DNA of 64,000 bases. Origin: Nocardioides sp. dk884. Its GTDB lineage: Bacteria; Actinomycetota; Actinomycetes; Propionibacteriales; Nocardioidaceae. Where the stretch lies: contig NZ_CP045649.1 in the NCBI RefSeq assembly GCF_009557055.1, positions 3,137,501 to 3,201,500 of the forward strand. The letters run 5' to 3'. A model generated the notes under the pieces. The model searched no databases. It was not told where the DNA came from and worked only from the letters and a program-made list of their open reading frames with translations. Shown in pieces: positions 16,299 to 25,310 of this stretch. Both the position numbers and the translations under genes were made by a program. How positions within the stretch are numbered: position 1 is the stretch's first letter; each line of letters starts with the position of its first letter.

Positions 16299-17302
16299 CG
16301 CTGCCCGACCAGCCGCCCCGCCCGGGCGGCCGGGTCACGGCGTACGCCCCCGACGACCTGCCCGAGGTGCGCGCCGGCGACGACCTCCTCGCCCTGCTGC
16401 TCCCGCTGGTCGACCTGGCGGACGGCGACGTCCTGGTGGTGACCAGCAAGGTCATCAGCAAGGCCGAGGGCCGGGTCCGCACCGGTGACCGCGACGAGGC
16501 GCTGGCCGGCGAGACCGCGCGCGTGGTCGCGCGACGCGGGCCGACGACCATCGTGCGCACCCACCACGGCCTGACCATGGCTGCCGCCGGCATCGACGCC
16601 TCGAACGTCGAGCTCGGCTCGATCGTGCTGCTCCCCGAGGACCCTGACGCCTCCGCCCGCGCGCTGCGGGCCGCGGTCCGCGCGCGCACCGGACGCAACG
16701 TCGGCGTCGTCGTCACCGACACCGCCGGCCGTGCCTGGCGCGAGGGCCAGACCGACATCGCGGTCGGTGCCGCCGGCCTGGTGGTCGCCGAGAGCTTCGC
16801 CGGACGTCACGACGCGCACGGCAACCCGCTCGCGGTCACCGCACCGGCCGTCGCCGACGAGATCGCCGGCCTCGCCGAGCTGGCCCAGGGCAAGCTCGGC
16901 GGGCGCCCGGTCGCCGTCGTGCGCGGGCGCGCCGACCTGGTGCTCCCGGTGGGTGAGGACGGTCCGGGCGCCGCTGCGCTGATCCGCCCCGAGGGCGGCG
17001 ACCTGTTCGGGTACGGCGCGCGCGAGGCCGTCGTACGCGCCCTGCGCGGCGACCCCGGCGACCAGCTCCCGTTCGGCTCGCCGGTCTCCCCCGAGGAGCT
17101 CGCCGCGGCCATCGAGGAGGTGCTCGGCGCCCGCGCCGACGCCCGGGCCGAGGCGGACTCGGTGCTGGTGCACGACGCCGTCGTCGGGCCGGTGCTCGCG
17201 GCGCTCGTCTTCGCCCACGGGTGGCGCGTCGAGGACACCCCGGTCCGGTCGACCTCGGGCGAACCGCGTGGTCTGGCCCGACTGCGCCCCGCCGGTCCGT
17301 AG
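16295..17302 (+). CDS. fbiB: F420-0:gamma-glutamyl ligase, short FbiB without nitroreductase domain
   Basis: Residues 1-~245 are the CofE ligase domain: DDLLALLLPLVDLADGDVLVVTSKVISKAEGR, THHGLTMAAAGIDASNVE, VVVTDTAGRAWREGQTDIAVG and KLGGRPVAVVRGRADLV. It adds glutamates to F420-0. Mycobacterial FbiB is about 448 residues and continues into an FMN nitroreductase-like domain that reduces dehydro-F420-0. Here the protein ends at 335, and the ~90-residue tail (VSPEELAAAIEEVLGARADARAEAD and after) shows no nitroreductase features that I can see. The reductase step must then be encoded elsewhere or done differently. GTG start, overlapping fbiA. Confidence 0.93.
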   Translation: MTLPDQPPRPGGRVTAYAPDDLPEVRAGDDLLALLLPLVDLADGDVLVVTSKVISKAEGRVRTGDRDEALAGETARVVARRGPTTIVRTHHGLTMAAAGIDASNVELGSIVLLPEDPDASARALRAAVRARTGRNVGVVVTDTAGRAWREGQTDIAVGAAGLVVAESFAGRHDAHGNPLAVTAPAVADEIAGLAELAQGKLGGRPVAVVRGRADLVLPVGEDGPGAAALIRPEGGDLFGYGAREAVVRALRGDPGDQLPFGSPVSPEELAAAIEEVLGARADARAEADSVLVHDAVVGPVLAALVFAHGWRVEDTPVRSTSGEPRGLARLRPAGP

Positions 17303-17359
17303 ACTGCCCACGGCGTCCGCGCCCCATCCGTCCACACCGACCGCGAGGAAACCTCACCC

Positions 17360-18124
17360 GTGGCCAAGAAGTCACCCAAGTCCGACCGCCAGGCGGTCAT
17401 CGACGAACTCCGTCGCAAGCAGAAGGGCGCCGAACGGCGCCGCGGCTACGCCATCGTCGCGGTCTGCGTGGTCGTCGCCCTCGCCGTCCTCGCCTACCCG
17501 GTGTGGTCGATCGTCGCCGACAGCCGTGAGAAGTCCCAGTACTCCGACGTCGCGCTCGCCGACATCGGCGCGCCGGCCTCGGTCTGCCAGGACATCGTCA
17601 CCAAGCCCGCGCAGGGCAGCAACGAGCACCGCCCCAGCGGCGAGCAGGTCACCTACACCGAGTCGCCCCCGGCGTTCGGCCCGCACTGGAACGAGGCCAA
17701 CCTCGCGCCGGACCCGATGGGCCGCAAGTTCTACACCGCGGAGGACCGTCCCGAGCTCGAGTCGCTGGTCCACAACTCCGAGCACGGCTACAACATCATC
17801 TGGTACGACGAGACCGCCGCCGAGGACGACGAGACCATCGCGCAGATCCGCGCGATCGCCGACAAGTTCTCCGGCACCACCAACCTGCGCAACAAGTTCA
17901 AGGCCGTGCCGTGGACCGCGGAGGACGACGCCGAGCACGGCGGCGAGTGGCCGAAGGGCACCCACGTGGCCTTCACCCACTGGTCCGCGGGCGGCGCGGG
18001 CGGCACCGACGCGTCCAAGCAGGTCGGCGTGTGGCAGTACTGCTCCGACATCAGCGGCGAGGCCTTCGACGGCTTCGTGCAGGAGTACCCCTACCTGGAC
18101 TCCCCCGAGCCCAACGCGATGTGA
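17360..18124 (+). CDS. DUF3105 membrane-anchored protein
   Basis: The 254-residue protein has a basic cytoplasmic start (MAKKSPKSDRQAVIDELRRKQKGAERRR), one signal-anchor helix (about 31-52), then an exported domain. The domain has HRPSGEQVTYTESPPAFGPHWNEANLAP and LVHNSEHGYNIIWYDE, the DUF3105 signature with conserved His residues. Function is unknown. The GTG start has GAGGAA about 9 bases upstream. A TAGACT hexamer at 17299-17304, overlapping the fbiB stop, would give it its own promoter with a ~50-base leader. A strong hairpin (18161-18194) ends the transcript. Confidence 0.9.
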   Translation: MAKKSPKSDRQAVIDELRRKQKGAERRRGYAIVAVCVVVALAVLAYPVWSIVADSREKSQYSDVALADIGAPASVCQDIVTKPAQGSNEHRPSGEQVTYTESPPAFGPHWNEANLAPDPMGRKFYTAEDRPELESLVHNSEHGYNIIWYDETAAEDDETIAQIRAIADKFSGTTNLRNKFKAVPWTAEDDAEHGGEWPKGTHVAFTHWSAGGAGGTDASKQVGVWQYCSDISGEAFDGFVQEYPYLDSPEPNAM

Positions 18125-18160
18125 CGCCCCGGCGCTCCGGCGCCGCAGGCACGACGTAGG

Positions 18161-18194
18161 AAGGGCCGGCTCCCCCGCGGGGGAGCCGGCCCTT
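18161..18194. terminator. Bidirectional terminator between DUF3105 and manC
   Basis: A perfect 34-base palindrome (17+17), reading AAGGGCCGGCTCCCCCG then its complement, lies between two convergent genes. It has A/T at its outer ends but no long T-run. It is well placed to stop transcription from both sides. Confidence 0.8.
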
Positions 18195-18213
18195 CGTGCG
18201 TCGTAGGGAAGCC

Positions 18214-19305
18214 TCAGGTCAGGTCGGCGCGGCCGACGTCCTTGAGCCCGCTGACCACCTGCTTGACCTGCTGGGCGCGGGCACGGGTGGTGACCAGGAC
18301 GGCGTCGGGGGTGTCCACCACGACGATGTCGTCGAGGCCGACGACCGCGACCATGCGCCCGCCGCGTGGGATCACCAGGCCGCTGCTGTCCACGACGTGG
18401 ACCAGGTCCTCATCACCCAGCACCGTGGTGCCGACCGCACCGTGCTCGCGCGCCTGGTCGAGCAGCGTCGCGAGGGAGTCGAAGTCGCCGATGTCGTCCC
18501 AGCCGAACGCCGCCGGGACCATCGCCACCCGGCCGGCGGCGGCCGCGGGCTCGGCGATCGCGTGGTCGAGGGCGATCTTCGGCAGCGTCGGCCAGATCTC
18601 CTCGAGCCGCGAGAGGTCCGCGGCGAGCTCGCGCAGACGGGCGGCGAAGACCGGGTGCCACTCGGCGAGCAGGTCCAGGAGCACCCGCGGCCGGACCACG
18701 AACATGCCGGCGTTCCAGCGGTAGCTGCCGGTCTCGAGGTAGCCCTGGGCGACCTCCACCGAGGGCTTCTCGACGAACTCGCGCACCGCTGCGGCGCCCG
18801 GGTGCGCCTCCAGCGGCTCGCCCACGGAGATGTAGCCGAAGGCGGCGGAGGGGAACGTCGGCTCGATGCCGAGCGTCACCAGCCAGCCGGCCCGGGCGAC
18901 CTCGACGGCCGTGCACACCGCCTCGGCGAAGACGGCCGGGTCGTCGATCACGTGGTCGGCGGCGAAGGAGCCCATCACGGCCTCGGGGTCGGTGCGCTCG
19001 AGGATCGCGGCGGCCAGCCCGATGGCGGCCATCGAGTCACGGGCGGAGGGCTCGGCCAGGATCGCCTCCGGCGCCAGGTCGTCGAGCTGCGCGGCGACCG
19101 CCTCGCGGTGTGCCGCCCCGGTGACCACCAGGAACCGGTCCTCGGCGAGCGGGACCAGCCGGTCGTGGGTCTCCTGGAGCAGCGTGCGCCCGCTTCCGGT
19201 GAGGTCACGCAGGAACTTGGGCGAGGACTGCCGCGAGAGCGGCCAGAGCCGGGTGCCGGCGCCGCCGGCCGGGATCACGGCCCAGAAGTGGTCGATGGCT
19301 GGCAT
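18214..19305 (-). CDS. manC: Mannose-1-phosphate guanylyltransferase
   Basis: The 363-residue protein starts DHFWAVIPAGGAGTRLWPLSR, the nucleotidyltransferase G-loop (13-24). It contains FAADHVIDDP, the FxEKP motif (FVEKPSVEVAQGYL) and YRWNAGMFVV, typical of GDP-mannose pyrophosphorylases. It makes GDP-mannose from GTP and the mannose-1-phosphate produced by ManB (8220-9593). The protein is of the short form without a C-terminal isomerase domain. The ATG follows TAGGGT (19312-19317) by 6 bases, so the message is probably leaderless. It is divergent from the TIGR03089 gene. Confidence 0.96.
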   Translation of the reverse strand: MPAIDHFWAVIPAGGAGTRLWPLSRQSSPKFLRDLTGSGRTLLQETHDRLVPLAEDRFLVVTGAAHREAVAAQLDDLAPEAILAEPSARDSMAAIGLAAAILERTDPEAVMGSFAADHVIDDPAVFAEAVCTAVEVARAGWLVTLGIEPTFPSAAFGYISVGEPLEAHPGAAAVREFVEKPSVEVAQGYLETGSYRWNAGMFVVRPRVLLDLLAEWHPVFAARLRELAADLSRLEEIWPTLPKIALDHAIAEPAAAAGRVAMVPAAFGWDDIGDFDSLATLLDQAREHGAVGTTVLGDEDLVHVVDSSGLVIPRGGRMVAVVGLDDIVVVDTPDAVLVTTRARAQQVKQVVSGLKDVGRADLT

Positions 19306-19311
19306 GGGCCG

Positions 19312-19349
19312 ACCCTATCGATCGCCGTCCCCACCCCCGTCCCTAGTCT
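19312..19349. promoter_or_regulatory. Divergent leaderless promoters, manC / TIGR03089
   Basis: TAGGGT on the minus strand (19317-19312) precedes the manC ATG at 19305 by 6 bases. TAGTCT on the plus strand (19344-19349) precedes the ATG at 19356 by 6 bases. Neither start has a Shine-Dalgarno sequence. Confidence 0.65.
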
Positions 19350-19355
19350 CGGGGC

Positions 19356-20096
19356 ATGACGATGACGTTCTCGAGTGTCCTCGCCGGGCTGCTGCGCCAC
19401 GACGCCGGCCGACCGCTGGTGACCTACTACGACCACGCCAGCGGCGAGCGGGTGGAGCTCTCGGTCACGACCTACGCCAACTGGGTCGCCAAGGCCGCCT
19501 CGCTGCTGGTGGAGGAGCACGACCTGGAGCGCGGCGACCGGCTCCGCATCGACCTGCCGCCGCACTGGCTAGGCACCGTGTTCCTGGGCGCCGCGTGGAG
19601 CGCGGGACTCGCGGTGACGGAGGATGAGGACCCCGACGCGGTCATCACCGGTCCCGACGGCCTGGAGCACTGGGCGCCCCGTGCGGCCTCGCTGCCGGTG
19701 CTCGCCTGCTCGCTGCTGCCCCTCGGCGTACGCTTCCGCGACCCCCTGCCGCCGCACGTCCACGACGTCGGGGTGGAGATCTGGTCCCAGCCGGACTCCT
19801 TCATCGCGCTGGACCCGCCCCAGCCGGGCGACGTCGCGACCGCGTTCAGCGCCGGTCAGGTCACCCAGGCCCAGATGTGGAGCACGGCCGCCGCCGGTGC
19901 ACTGCTCACCGACGGCGGCCGTCTCCTCTCGGAGGCGAACCCGGCTTCCCCACCGGGGATCGCCACCGTCACCGAGCCGTTCGCACGGAACGGCTCGTTG
20001 GTCCTGGTCACCCACGCCGAGCCGGAGCAGCTCGAGGCGACGTACGCCGCCGAGCGTGCCACGGCCCGCTTCCCGCGCCACGAGCACCAGGACTGA
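19356..20096 (+). CDS. TIGR03089 family protein
   Basis: The 246-residue protein resembles the first part of an AMP-forming acyl-CoA synthetase (ANL) domain: RPLVTYYDHASGERVELSVTTYANWVAKAASLLVEEHDLERGDRLRIDLPPHW. It lacks the AMP-binding P-loop and the rest of the fold. This is the actinobacterial TIGR03089 family, of unknown function, commonly found next to manC and LCP genes. Its length is normal for the family, so it is not a truncated synthetase. Leaderless start. Confidence 0.88.
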   Translation: MTMTFSSVLAGLLRHDAGRPLVTYYDHASGERVELSVTTYANWVAKAASLLVEEHDLERGDRLRIDLPPHWLGTVFLGAAWSAGLAVTEDEDPDAVITGPDGLEHWAPRAASLPVLACSLLPLGVRFRDPLPPHVHDVGVEIWSQPDSFIALDPPQPGDVATAFSAGQVTQAQMWSTAAAGALLTDGGRLLSEANPASPPGIATVTEPFARNGSLVLVTHAEPEQLEATYAAERATARFPRHEHQD

Positions 20097-20111
20097 TCGA
20101 GACCGACGGGC

Positions 20112-22883
20112 TCAGCCCGCCAGGTCGTAGACCCCCATCCGCTCGCCGAGGAGCCGCGGCTTCCCGGTGCCCGCCGCGAGCAGGTAGAGCCGGCCGTTGC
20201 GCTGGAAGCGGGCCACCGTGTCGCGGGCGCCGACGCCGTCGACCTGGCGCTCGGTCAGCACCCAGTCGTAGCCGGCGAGGGTGCTGCCGGTGCGCCTGGT
20301 CAGGCTGGCGGGGGCGGGCACGTTGCGACCGAAGCCGGCCAGGCCCTTGCCGAGGTAGACCCGCAGCGAGCCATCGGCGGCACGCCCGACGAGATCCGGG
20401 AAGCCGTCGCGGTCGACGTCGCCGACCGCGCGCAGCTCGCTGACCGCGCCGAAGGCGTTGGAGATCCGCTTCGGCTTGGCCAGGCGGCCGGTGCCGTCGC
20501 CGCGGCGCAGGAACAGCTTGCCGGTGCCGCCGGTGCGGGTGATCACGTCGACGTGGCCGTCCTTGTCCCAGTCGCCCACGATGAGCAGGGTGTCGATGGC
20601 TTTCGCGGAGTACCCGGTGTCGATGGGCCGCTCGAGCTCGACGGTGCCGGCGTGCTGGACCACCACGAGGTCGTCGCCGACCCGGCCGACCAGGTCGGGC
20701 TCGGCGCTGCCGAGCACCTGGCCGCCGCTGGTGAGGCCGCGCACACCGCGTACCTCCTCGACCATGCCGAGCCGGGGGCCGAAGGTGCCGTCGCCGCGGC
20801 CGGGGTGCACGAAGCCGCGCCCCTTGCCCGACGTACGCACGAACAGGTCGCGGTGGCCGTCGCGGTTGTAGTCGCCGTAGCCGGTGATGGTGTCGTAGGG
20901 GCTCCAGTCACCGGCGACCGCCACTCGCGTGGCGAAGCCGCCGCCGGCGGTGCCGCGGTGCAGCCACAGCTTGCCGTCGGCGTCGCGGGCCAGCAGGTCG
21001 GGCCGGCCGTCCCCGCTGACGTCCCCGGCGCCGACGAGGCGGTCGTAGGTGTCCCAGTACCAGCCCTTGACCACGCGGGCGCCGAACCCGCCGCGCCCGT
21101 TGCCGCGCACGATCGTGAGCTTGCGCTTGCCGGGCACCCGGCCGACCAGGTCGTTGCGCCCGTCCGCGTCGAGGTCGCCGACGGCGGTGATCAGGTCGAG
21201 GTCGCGGAACAGCGGGCTCCAGCGCACGACCTTGACGAAGCGGCCCGAGGCCAGGCCCGGGCGGACCCCGGCGCGGCCGTCGCGGGCACGGACCAGCAGG
21301 TCGGTCCGACCGTCGCCGGTGAGGTCGGGAGAGGCGAGGACCGCGTCGTAGCGGGCGAAGTTGCGGGTGACCGCACGCGGCGCCAGGAACCGGGTGAGGC
21401 CCCCGGTCGGCACCACGAGGAGCCGCCCGTCGGCCGCCCGGCGCACGACCAGGTCGTCCGCGGAGGTGCCCGCGAGATCGGCGTCCACCGTGGCCGGGGT
21501 GATCGTCGGCGTGGGCGGGGCCGGAGGAGTCGGCGGGGTGGGCGGGGTGGGCGGCGTGGGCGGGGTCGGCGGCGTCGGGGCCTTCTTCTGCGCGGCGACG
21601 GCGGCGGTGCGGATCGCGCCGAGCTTGGCGTAGAGGTAGCGGCCCGGGCAGGCCGTCGCACCGGCGTCGCGGTGTCCGTTGATGGCCGGGAAGGTGCGCC
21701 CCGCCACCTGCTGGCGCATCGAGCCGGCGTCGACCCCGTGGATGCCGAGCTTCCAGGCGAAGAGCGCGCCGTAGGCCTGCACGACCGCGGCGCTGGGCTG
21801 CGCGGTCTCGAAGTTGCCGATGGCCGACATCGCGAACGACGACTCGTTGTAGCCCAGGGTGTGCGCCCCGACCACGGCCTTGGTCACGCCGCCGGCGCGA
21901 CCCTCCCAGATCCGGCCGAAGCGGTCGACCAGGAAGTTGTAGCCGACGTCGGACCAGCCGCGTGACTGGGTGTGGTAGGCGTAGATGCTGCGGATGATCC
22001 CGGGCACCTGCTCCTTGGTGTAGCTGTTGGCGTTGACCGTGTGGTGCACGAAGCCGGCGGTGACCTTGCCGTAGCTCAGCGACCCCTTGTCGCGCAGGTT
22101 CTCGTTGGCACCCCACTGGGCGCGCGAGTAGATCGTCGGGCGCGGGGCCGTGGTGGAGGCCTGCAGCTCCAGACCCTCGGTGCCCTCCTCCGCCGCGTCG
22201 TCCGCGGTGGTCGGGTCGATGGCGGCGCGCTCGGTCCGGGTCTGGGCCGCCTCGCCCGGGTCGATGACCGCGAGGCGCATGTCGGCGGGCAGCTCGCCGG
22301 TGGCGGCCACGGCCTGCACCTGCACCTGGTCCACCTCCCCGACCAGCAGCTCGTCGGTGCCGGGACGCACCCGGGAGTCCTCGAGGCTGCCGGCGTCGGG
22401 TCCGTGCTCGTCGTGGTACTCCAGCGGGGTCCACTCCGACCAGCGCTCACCCGTGCGGGTGCGCGCCGAGAGCTCCAGCTCAGACTCCCCCAGTGCCGCG
22501 TCCGCGGCCCAGGTCACGCCCACGGCGCCGTACCCCTCGACGTCCTGGGGCGTGCTGGTGAGGACCGCGGCGCCCTGGGACGTGCGCTCCTGCTCGGCCT
22601 CGACCTGCGGGACCGCGGCGCGGCCGTGGACGGCGACGCTCGGGGCGGTCAGCGAGAACTCCTCGACCGTCGCCTCCACCGGCTCGGCCGGGACCAGCGA
22701 GGCCTCGGCGGAGACCCGGGCGTACGCCGCACCGGCGGCCCCAGCGGGACCGGCGGTGTCAGGGTCGCGGTGCACGACGTCGAGGGAGATGACGGCGGCG
22801 GCGGGGGTCAGGACGGCGAGCACGGCACCCAGTGCCAGCAGCTGCTGGCAGGCGGTGACGTAACGGCTCTTGTTCGAAGGCAT
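20112..22883 (-). CDS. Secreted PGRP-type amidase with FG-GAP repeats
   Basis: The 923-residue protein starts with a signal peptide (LLALGAVLAVLTPAAAVISL). A ~220-residue linker/beta region leads to a peptidoglycan-recognition/amidase-2 domain (about 250-425). Its zinc ligands are visible in FVHHTVN (near 276) and GHRDAGATACPG (near 400), with RAQWGAN and VGYNFLVDRFGRIWEGR. A (PPT)n linker (about 431-467) joins it to a long C-terminal FG-GAP/VCBS beta-propeller region built on D.DGDG.. repeats, probably binding calcium and wall glycans. It should cleave N-acetylmuramoyl-L-alanine bonds in peptidoglycan outside the cell. It lies downstream of the GlfT2-like gene on the same strand, after a terminator. 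Confidence 0.95.
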   Translation of the reverse strand: MPSNKSRYVTACQQLLALGAVLAVLTPAAAVISLDVVHRDPDTAGPAGAAGAAYARVSAEASLVPAEPVEATVEEFSLTAPSVAVHGRAAVPQVEAEQERTSQGAAVLTSTPQDVEGYGAVGVTWAADAALGESELELSARTRTGERWSEWTPLEYHDEHGPDAGSLEDSRVRPGTDELLVGEVDQVQVQAVAATGELPADMRLAVIDPGEAAQTRTERAAIDPTTADDAAEEGTEGLELQASTTAPRPTIYSRAQWGANENLRDKGSLSYGKVTAGFVHHTVNANSYTKEQVPGIIRSIYAYHTQSRGWSDVGYNFLVDRFGRIWEGRAGGVTKAVVGAHTLGYNESSFAMSAIGNFETAQPSAAVVQAYGALFAWKLGIHGVDAGSMRQQVAGRTFPAINGHRDAGATACPGRYLYAKLGAIRTAAVAAQKKAPTPPTPPTPPTPPTPPTPPAPPTPTITPATVDADLAGTSADDLVVRRAADGRLLVVPTGGLTRFLAPRAVTRNFARYDAVLASPDLTGDGRTDLLVRARDGRAGVRPGLASGRFVKVVRWSPLFRDLDLITAVGDLDADGRNDLVGRVPGKRKLTIVRGNGRGGFGARVVKGWYWDTYDRLVGAGDVSGDGRPDLLARDADGKLWLHRGTAGGGFATRVAVAGDWSPYDTITGYGDYNRDGHRDLFVRTSGKGRGFVHPGRGDGTFGPRLGMVEEVRGVRGLTSGGQVLGSAEPDLVGRVGDDLVVVQHAGTVELERPIDTGYSAKAIDTLLIVGDWDKDGHVDVITRTGGTGKLFLRRGDGTGRLAKPKRISNAFGAVSELRAVGDVDRDGFPDLVGRAADGSLRVYLGKGLAGFGRNVPAPASLTRRTGSTLAGYDWVLTERQVDGVGARDTVARFQRNGRLYLLAAGTGKPRLLGERMGVYDLAG
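21527..21580. repeat. Short-period repeat encoding the Pro-Thr linker of the amidase
   Basis: GGCGGGGTG/GGCGTGGGC-type 9-base units are repeated about six times. On the minus strand they encode (PTP)n between the amidase and FG-GAP regions. Slippage could change linker length. Confidence 0.7.
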
Positions 22884-23071
22884 GCAGGCTGCTCCAGTGC
22901 GCGGGGAAGTTCACACGTTGCGCAACTTTCACACGAGTCACAGGAGTAACGCCAGACCTCGTGAGTAACTACAACGTTGTAATTTCCACTCGCCACGCCG
23001 AGGCACCACGAACTTTATGAGATTCGCCATGGAATGCATCTTTGACACGCCATGGCGCCGACTCGGCGCAA
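22884..23071. promoter_or_regulatory. Leader/promoter gap of the amidase, with palindrome and one repeat copy
   Basis: This part of the gap between the amidase and GlfT2-like genes is less GC-rich than its surroundings. It contains a 12-base perfect palindrome, TACAACGTTGTA, at 22970-22981 and a TTGCGCAA palindrome near 22918-22925. A single copy of the CCATGGCGCCGACTCGGCGC element (23050-23070) is shared with the repeat cluster at 35.7 kb. I see no ORF here. The amidase promoter must lie here, but no -10 stands out. Confidence 0.4.
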
Positions 23072-23107
23072 CCCCAGACGCCCCGGCCGAGGCCGGGGCG
23101 TCTGGGG
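23072..23107 (-). terminator. Terminator of the GlfT2-like gene
   Basis: CCCCAGACGCCCCGGCC and its complement are separated by only two bases, making a 36-base hairpin 28 bases beyond the stop at 23135. There is no T-run; the very stable stem and position suggest a terminator. Confidence 0.75.
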
Positions 23108-23134
23108 TGGAGCGGTGCAGCCGTGCGGTGGTGC

Positions 23135-25159
23135 TCAGTCGCGGTAGGTGTCCTCGAGGCCCTCGAAGGTCTGCTTCCAGGTCTCCGGGGAGGTCAGCTC
23201 GGGCATCGCCTCGCGGTAGCGCTCGGCGAGGGCGGGCCACTCCTGGCGCAGCCGGGCGTGCAGCTTGGCCGAACGCAGCATCTGGCTGCGGAACTCGGCC
23301 GGCTGACGGCGGTACCAGGCCGCGGTCATGCCATCGGCCGACGACACGACCGCCGAGTCGAGCTGGGCCAGGCGCCACCAGCGCTGGTCCACGTGCGGGA
23401 TGATCGTCTCCGGGTGCTCGTGAGCGAGCTCGCGCACCGGACGGACCTGGCGCAGCAGGCCGACCGCAGCGGTCTTGACCTTGCCGACGGTGGTGGTCGG
23501 CGAGACGACCGCACGGCCCTTCCGCGGGGGCTTCTTGCGTCGCGGGGCCGGGAACTCGTCGAGACCGGGCTTGGCCACGCCGTCGCCGTAGCGGGCGCGG
23601 ATCTCGCGGATCTCCTTGACCCGGTAGGTCATGTCGCGGTGCATCCGCTCCGGGCCGGCCAGGACGTCCTCGAGGGCCAGCAGGATGGTCTCGCCGGTGC
23701 CGTACTGCATCGAGACCATGCGCTTGGCGTGGTTCTCGAAGCTCTCCATGACCAGGCGGCCACCGCGCTCGTACGGCGAGTGCAGCAGGCCGGAGACGAG
23801 GCGGTTGCGCTCGTGGAAGTAGGCCTGCCAGTCGAGCGTGTCGTCCTTCTCGGTCCACGGCACGTGCCAGACCGCGACACCGGGCATGGTGACGGTCGGG
23901 AAGCCGGCCGCGCGGGCACGCACGCCGAACTCGGCGTCGTCCCACTTGATGAACATCGGCATCGACAGGCCGATCTCCTTGATCACCGAGGTCGGGATCA
24001 GGCACATCCACCAGCCGTTGAAGTCGACGTCGACACGGCGGTGCAGCCAGGAGGTCGAGCGCAGCGAGCGCTTCGCGAAGTTGTGCCCGTGCACGGTCGA
24101 CGGCGCCGGGCCCCAGAACCACTTCCACGGCGCCAGCGTCTCGCCGTAGGCGTGCATCACCGAGCGGTCGTAGAGGCTGAACATCTGCCCGCCGACGATG
24201 GTGGGGGTCTTGTTGAGGTCGGCGAAGGCCACCGCGCGCAGGATGCCCTCGAGCTCGCACACGACGTCGTCGTCGAGGAGGAGGACGTAGTCGGAGGTGC
24301 CGCGCTCGACACCCTCGTTCATGGCCCGCGAGAAGCCGCCGGAGCCGCCGAGGTTGGCCTGCTTGATCACGCGCAGCTTGGCGCCCAGCGCCCTCGCGGC
24401 CCGCTCGAAGTCGGCGTTGTCCTCGACCTGCTGGGTGCCCTGGTCGACGACGATGACCTCGTCGAGGATCTCCAGGACCGCCGGGTCGGTGGCCAGGTTG
24501 AGCAGCTGGTCGACGCAGAACTGCGGGCGGTTGAACGTCGTGATGCCGATGGTGAGGCGGCCCGGGGTGGTCTTCTCGGTCTCGAAGCCCCAGTTCGCGT
24601 CCTCGAGCACCAGCTCCTCGTCGCCGGCCTCCAGGTCGAACCAGTACCAGCCGCCGTCGATGAACGGCTTGAGCTCGAGGTCGACGACCTTGGTCTCCGC
24701 CACGTCGGTGTCGACGTTGATCGACCGGGCGCGCAGCACGTGGCCCTTGGAGGTGGAGCGGTAGACCACGATCGAGCCGCGGCCGCGCACGCGCAGCGTC
24801 AGGCGCACGGACTCGAACTCGGTCCAGCGCCGCCAGTAGCTCGCCGGGAACGCGTTGAAGTACGTGCCGAGGGTGAGCCGCTTGGCGGGCTCGGCGACGG
24901 CGTGGCCCACGGCGCTGACCCGGCCGAAGCCGGTCATGCCGCGGTCGGCCTCGTAGGACGCGGCGCTGTCGTCGTCGTCGCCCTCGTGGTCCTTGCCCGA
25001 CTGGCGGGTCTCGGACTCGCCGCCGCCGAAACCGGACACACCACCGAGGTAGAGGGCCTGGACGTCGAGCTCCTGGTCCGGGCGCATGAGCACGCGTTGG
25101 ACGATGCGGAACCCGTCCTGCCCGGTGCGCACCTCTTGTTCTGCGGGGGCGTTGGTCAC
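23135..25159 (-). CDS. glfT2: GlfT2-like galactofuranosyltransferase
   Basis: From a GTG at 25159 (AAGGAA 7 bases ahead) the product is 674 residues. A beta-rich N-terminal domain (about 1-210) has FRIVQRVLMRP, LGTYFNAFPASYWRRWTEFESVRL and GRGSIVVYRSTSKG. The GT-A domain has VIVVDQGTQQVEDN (about 236), NLGGSGGFSRAMNEG and the metal motif LLLDDDVV (about 290). A helical C-terminus follows. The layout matches mycobacterial GlfT2 (about 637 residues), the processive enzyme that builds the wall galactan from UDP-galactofuranose at the cytoplasmic membrane face. glf and GlfT1-like genes lie at 37.6-40.7 kb. It is divergent from a sulfotransferase-like gene. Confidence 0.95.
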   Translation of the reverse strand: MTNAPAEQEVRTGQDGFRIVQRVLMRPDQELDVQALYLGGVSGFGGGESETRQSGKDHEGDDDDSAASYEADRGMTGFGRVSAVGHAVAEPAKRLTLGTYFNAFPASYWRRWTEFESVRLTLRVRGRGSIVVYRSTSKGHVLRARSINVDTDVAETKVVDLELKPFIDGGWYWFDLEAGDEELVLEDANWGFETEKTTPGRLTIGITTFNRPQFCVDQLLNLATDPAVLEILDEVIVVDQGTQQVEDNADFERAARALGAKLRVIKQANLGGSGGFSRAMNEGVERGTSDYVLLLDDDVVCELEGILRAVAFADLNKTPTIVGGQMFSLYDRSVMHAYGETLAPWKWFWGPAPSTVHGHNFAKRSLRSTSWLHRRVDVDFNGWWMCLIPTSVIKEIGLSMPMFIKWDDAEFGVRARAAGFPTVTMPGVAVWHVPWTEKDDTLDWQAYFHERNRLVSGLLHSPYERGGRLVMESFENHAKRMVSMQYGTGETILLALEDVLAGPERMHRDMTYRVKEIREIRARYGDGVAKPGLDEFPAPRRKKPPRKGRAVVSPTTTVGKVKTAAVGLLRQVRPVRELAHEHPETIIPHVDQRWWRLAQLDSAVVSSADGMTAAWYRRQPAEFRSQMLRSAKLHARLRQEWPALAERYREAMPELTSPETWKQTFEGLEDTYRD

Positions 25160-25297
25160 GCTGTGTTCCTTTGCCTTGCACGGGTCTGGATGGACCGGCC
25201 CACGGTAGCAGCGGGGCACCGCGCTGCGGCATCCCGCGGCGCGCAGCCGGCGGGGTCCGCGGCCCGTAGACGGGCGGCCCGCGCCGAGCGCGGCTGC

Positions 25298-25303
25298 TAA
25301 CCT
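25298..25303 (+). promoter_or_regulatory. -10 element, leaderless start of sulfotransferase-like gene 1
   Basis: TAACCT is followed by 7 bases and then the ATG at 25311. No Shine-Dalgarno sequence is present. Confidence 0.6.
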
Positions 25304-25310
25304 GCCGCCC

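Noticed and set aside
19356..20096. A truncated acyl-CoA synthetase pseudogene
   Set aside because: The length and ends match the stand-alone TIGR03089 family, and it has its own promoter and a normal stop.
20112..22883. A phage or plasmid origin for the FG-GAP amidase
   Set aside because: No other phage genes are present, base composition matches the neighbours, and such amidases are common chromosomal wall proteins in actinobacteria.
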